DNA from: a bacterium
Lineage (GTDB): Bacteria > Actinomycetota > Actinomycetes > Actinomycetales > Actinomycetaceae
DNA: 15,614 bases
Direction: 5' to 3'
NCBI GenBank assembly: GCA_030544165.1
Contig: JAUNRP010000009.1
Location: 2,591 to 18,204, forward strand
In this document: in pieces, positions 13,925 to 15,614 of the stretch
Numbering within the stretch: position 1 is the stretch's first letter
Layout of the letters: the number at the start of each line of letters is the position of its first letter
The notes under the pieces: generated by a model
What the model was told of the DNA's origin: nothing
The model's input: the letters and a program-made list of their open reading frames with translations, nothing else
The model's database searches: none
Translations under genes and position numbers: made by a program

Positions 13925-14770
13925 CTATTCGTCCCGACGACGGCGCGTGAGGTGCGCCCGTGCGGCGAGCTCCGCGCGCGGGGGGTAGTCCACGCGCATG
14001 AGGGTGAGGCCGTGCGCCGGGGCCACCTGCATCTGATCGTGCGTGCGGGCGGCGAGGCGGGAGGCCAGGTGGTCCTCCGGGGCGCGCCCCTCCCCCACGG
14101 CGAGCAGGCTGCCCACGAGGGCGCGCACCATGGAGTGGCAGAAGGCGTCCGCGCGGACCTCGATGGCGATGAGGCCGTCTGGGCGCCGGGTCACGGAGAG
14201 GTGGTGGAGGGTGCGGATGGTGGTGGCGCCCTCGCGCGGCTTGCAGAAGGCGAGGAAATCGTGCTCCCCGGTGATGGCGGTGCCGGCGCGGTGTATGGCG
14301 CCGACGTCCAGGGCGCGATCGTGCCAGAGGACCGAGGTGCGGGTGAGCGGATCGCGGGGGGCGGCGGCATCGGAGATGAGGTAGCGGTAGGTGCGGGCGA
14401 GGGCGGAGAAGCGGGCGTCGAAGCCGGGGGCGGCGAGTTCTGCCGTGTGGATGACGATGTCCGGCTGGGGGCCGCGGACGCGGCGCAGGAGGGCGTTGGT
14501 GCGGCGGGCGAAGGCCCGCGCGGGAGGGAGGTCGGAGCGGCCGGGGGCGCCAGTCCAGGCGGCGAGCGGGAGGTCCACGTGGGCCACCTGGGCGGCGGCG
14601 TGGACTCCGGCGTCCGTGCGGCCGGCCACCGTGAGCTGGATGGGGGTGCGGGCGAGCGTGGTGAGCGCCTCGGTCAGGGTGCCCTCCACCGTGGGGAGTC
14701 CCGGCTGGGTGGCCCAGCCGTTGAAGGCGGTGCCGTCGTAGGCGAGATCGAGGCGGACGCGGACGGGCAT
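13925..14770 (-). CDS. truA: tRNA pseudouridine(38-40) synthase
   Basis: A 281-aa TruA, which makes pseudouridine at positions 38-40 of the tRNA anticodon arm. The start MPVRVRLDLAYDGTAFNGWATQ is typical. The catalytic Asp53 is in GRTDAGVHA (50-58), ARTYRYLI marks the second domain, and HDFLAFCK and RADAFCHSMVRALVGSLLAVG are the usual C-terminal motifs. Length is normal, with a basic tail TRRRRDE. The ATG at 14770 has no ribosome binding site; an extended -10, TGCCACGAT (14786-14778), ends seven bases before it, so leaderless initiation is likely. In many actinobacteria truA lies next to rplM-rpsI; here DUF5709 sits between them on the opposite strand. Confidence 0.96.
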   Translation of the reverse strand: MPVRVRLDLAYDGTAFNGWATQPGLPTVEGTLTEALTTLARTPIQLTVAGRTDAGVHAAAQVAHVDLPLAAWTGAPGRSDLPPARAFARRTNALLRRVRGPQPDIVIHTAELAAPGFDARFSALARTYRYLISDAAAPRDPLTRTSVLWHDRALDVGAIHRAGTAITGEHDFLAFCKPREGATTIRTLHHLSVTRRPDGLIAIEVRADAFCHSMVRALVGSLLAVGEGRAPEDHLASRLAARTHDQMQVAPAHGLTLMRVDYPPRAELAARAHLTRRRRDE

Positions 14771-14777
14771 GGGGACA

Positions 14778-14786
14778 ATCGTGGCA
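14778..14786 (-). promoter_or_regulatory. extended -10 element of truA (leaderless)
   Basis: On the minus strand TGCCACGAT reads as TGN plus CACGAT, followed by seven bases and the truA ATG. The ten bases TGTCCCCATG around the start are identical to those at the glmS start. No -35 is evident. Confidence 0.45.
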
Positions 14787-14830
14787 CAGGCGTGCCGGGT
14801 GGGGTGGCTGCGCCGGGAGGGGGCGCGCGC

Positions 14831-14836
14831 TAGCGT
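14831..14836 (+). promoter_or_regulatory. -10 element of the ROK kinase gene (leaderless)
   Basis: TAGCGT fits TANNNT and ends seven bases before the ATG at 14844. There is no purine-rich ribosome binding site in the gap (gattcac). The promoter is divergent from that of truA within a 73-bp intergenic region. Confidence 0.5.
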
Positions 14837-14843
14837 GATTCAC

Positions 14844-15608
14844 ATGGACTCCCCCGTGACCCTCGCGATCGACTGCGGGGGCGGCGGCATCAAGGGGACC
14901 GTGCTCGGGCCGGATGGGGTGCCGGTGGCGCAGGCGGTGCGGGTGGTGACCCCGTATCCGCTGCCGCCGGAGCGGCTGGTGCGGGTGATCGCCTCTCTCG
15001 CGGAGCAACTCCCTGATGCCGGGCGCGTGACCGTGGGGATGCCGGGGATGATCCGCCAGGGGCGCGTGGTGGCCACCCCGCACTACGTGTGCCGGGCCGG
15101 GCCGCGCACCCGGGTGGTTCCGGAACTGGTGGAGGCGTGGGCGGGCTTCGACATGCGCGCCGCGGTGTCTGGGGCGCTCGGGGTTCCGGCGCTCGTGCTG
15201 AACGACGCGGAGGTGCACGGCTACGGGCTGATCTCCGGTTCCGGGCTCGAGATGGTCCTCACGCTGGGGACGGGGCTCGGGAACGCGGTGTTCCTGGACG
15301 GGGTGCTGGCGCCCCACATGGAGCTGTCCCAGGCGCCCGGCAAGTGGGGCCTGACCTATGACGAGTACCTCGGAGAGCATGAGCGGATCCGGCTGGGCGA
15401 TTCGCACTGGTCGCGGCGGGTGCGGGCCGTGGTGGAGGGGTTCCGGCCGGTGTTCATGTGGGACCGGTTGTTCGTGGGCGGGGGGAACGCTCGGAGGATC
15501 ACGCCGCTGGTGGCGGGGAGGCTCGGGGCGGATGTGGAGCTGGCCGCCAACTCGGCCGGCCTCAGCGGCGGGGTAACGGCCTGGCACCACACCCCCAAAT
15601 TCTCGTGA
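14844..15608 (+). CDS. ROK family sugar kinase (polyphosphate-glucokinase-like)
   Basis: A 254-aa actin-fold kinase. The phosphate-1 loop AIDCGGGGIKGTV is at 8-20. The catalytic aspartate is Asp121 in VLNDAEVHGYG, and the second phosphate loop LTLGTGLGNAVF is at 139-150, with the adenosine-side motif LFVGGGNARRI at 209-219. Length and layout are close to actinobacterial PpgK, but the usual EFGH/GG segment is replaced by ELSQAPGKWGLTYDEYLGE, and the ROK zinc motif CxCGxxGC is absent. The TYDEYLG...WSRRVRAVV...GGGNA pattern points to a distinct ROK subfamily, so whether it phosphorylates glucose with ATP, with polyphosphate, or acts on another sugar is open. The ATG at 14844 is chosen because a -10 element lies seven bases upstream; a longer reading from 14769 would start inside truA. 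Confidence 0.85.
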   Translation: MDSPVTLAIDCGGGGIKGTVLGPDGVPVAQAVRVVTPYPLPPERLVRVIASLAEQLPDAGRVTVGMPGMIRQGRVVATPHYVCRAGPRTRVVPELVEAWAGFDMRAAVSGALGVPALVLNDAEVHGYGLISGSGLEMVLTLGTGLGNAVFLDGVLAPHMELSQAPGKWGLTYDEYLGEHERIRLGDSHWSRRVRAVVEGFRPVFMWDRLFVGGGNARRITPLVAGRLGADVELAANSAGLSGGVTAWHHTPKFS

Positions 15609-15614
15609 GGGTGC

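Noticed and set aside
13881..15590. 569-codon minus-strand frame spanning truA and the ROK kinase
   Set aside because: It is Pro/Arg/His-rich, crosses the divergent promoters and overlaps two well-supported genes in other frames.

Overview
The window is chromosomal DNA of a high-G+C actinobacterium, most likely of the Actinomycetaceae or a close relative. The family-level guess is inference. It rests on strong G/C bias at third codon positions, a DUF5709-type acidic protein beside rplM, a long N-terminal tail on ribosomal protein S9, several starts that look leaderless, and housekeeping genes packed with 4-nt stop/start overlaps. It is mostly core genome, with one accessory-looking insert.

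Left part (1-6403, minus strand): a single run glmS > acpS > nnr > alr > tsaE > unknown membrane protein > tsaB, read right to left. tsaB is cut by the window edge. Most junctions are 1-4-nt overlaps, so this is almost certainly one operon starting at a leaderless glmS promoter near 6410. It joins amino-sugar synthesis (GlmS), acyl-carrier-protein activation (AcpS), NAD(P)HX repair (Nnr), D-alanine supply (Alr) and the tRNA t6A modification proteins TsaE/TsaB. coaA (6469-7422, plus strand) is divergent from glmS; its pathway product CoA is the substrate of AcpS.

Middle part (about 7430-10030, plus strand): a visibly less G+C-rich insert. It holds a two-HTH regulator (7522-8493), a 228-bp non-coding stretch, a 22-codon leader ORF with a consensus ribosome binding site (8722-8790), and a predicted lipoprotein (8787-10022) whose start codon overlaps the leader's stop. 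This looks like an acquired regulator/surface-protein unit placed in a housekeeping neighbourhood, and it is the least explained part of the window.

Right part (10068-15608): a DedA membrane protein behind glmM; a strong hairpin terminator; then rpsI and rplM with a well-formed promoter and a leader of about 124 nt. All of these are on the minus strand. A divergent DUF5709 protein (13362-13850) converges on truA across a nest of alternating inverted repeats, and a ROK-family sugar kinase (14844-15608) is divergent from truA.

There is no sign of a CRISPR array, tRNA, rRNA, insertion sequence or phage gene. The observations most worth following are the leader-ORF/lipoprotein/regulator unit, the anchored extracellular protein inside the t6A operon, the in-frame 33-bp tandem repeat at the end of alr, and the recurring extended -10 element placed exactly for leaderless initiation.
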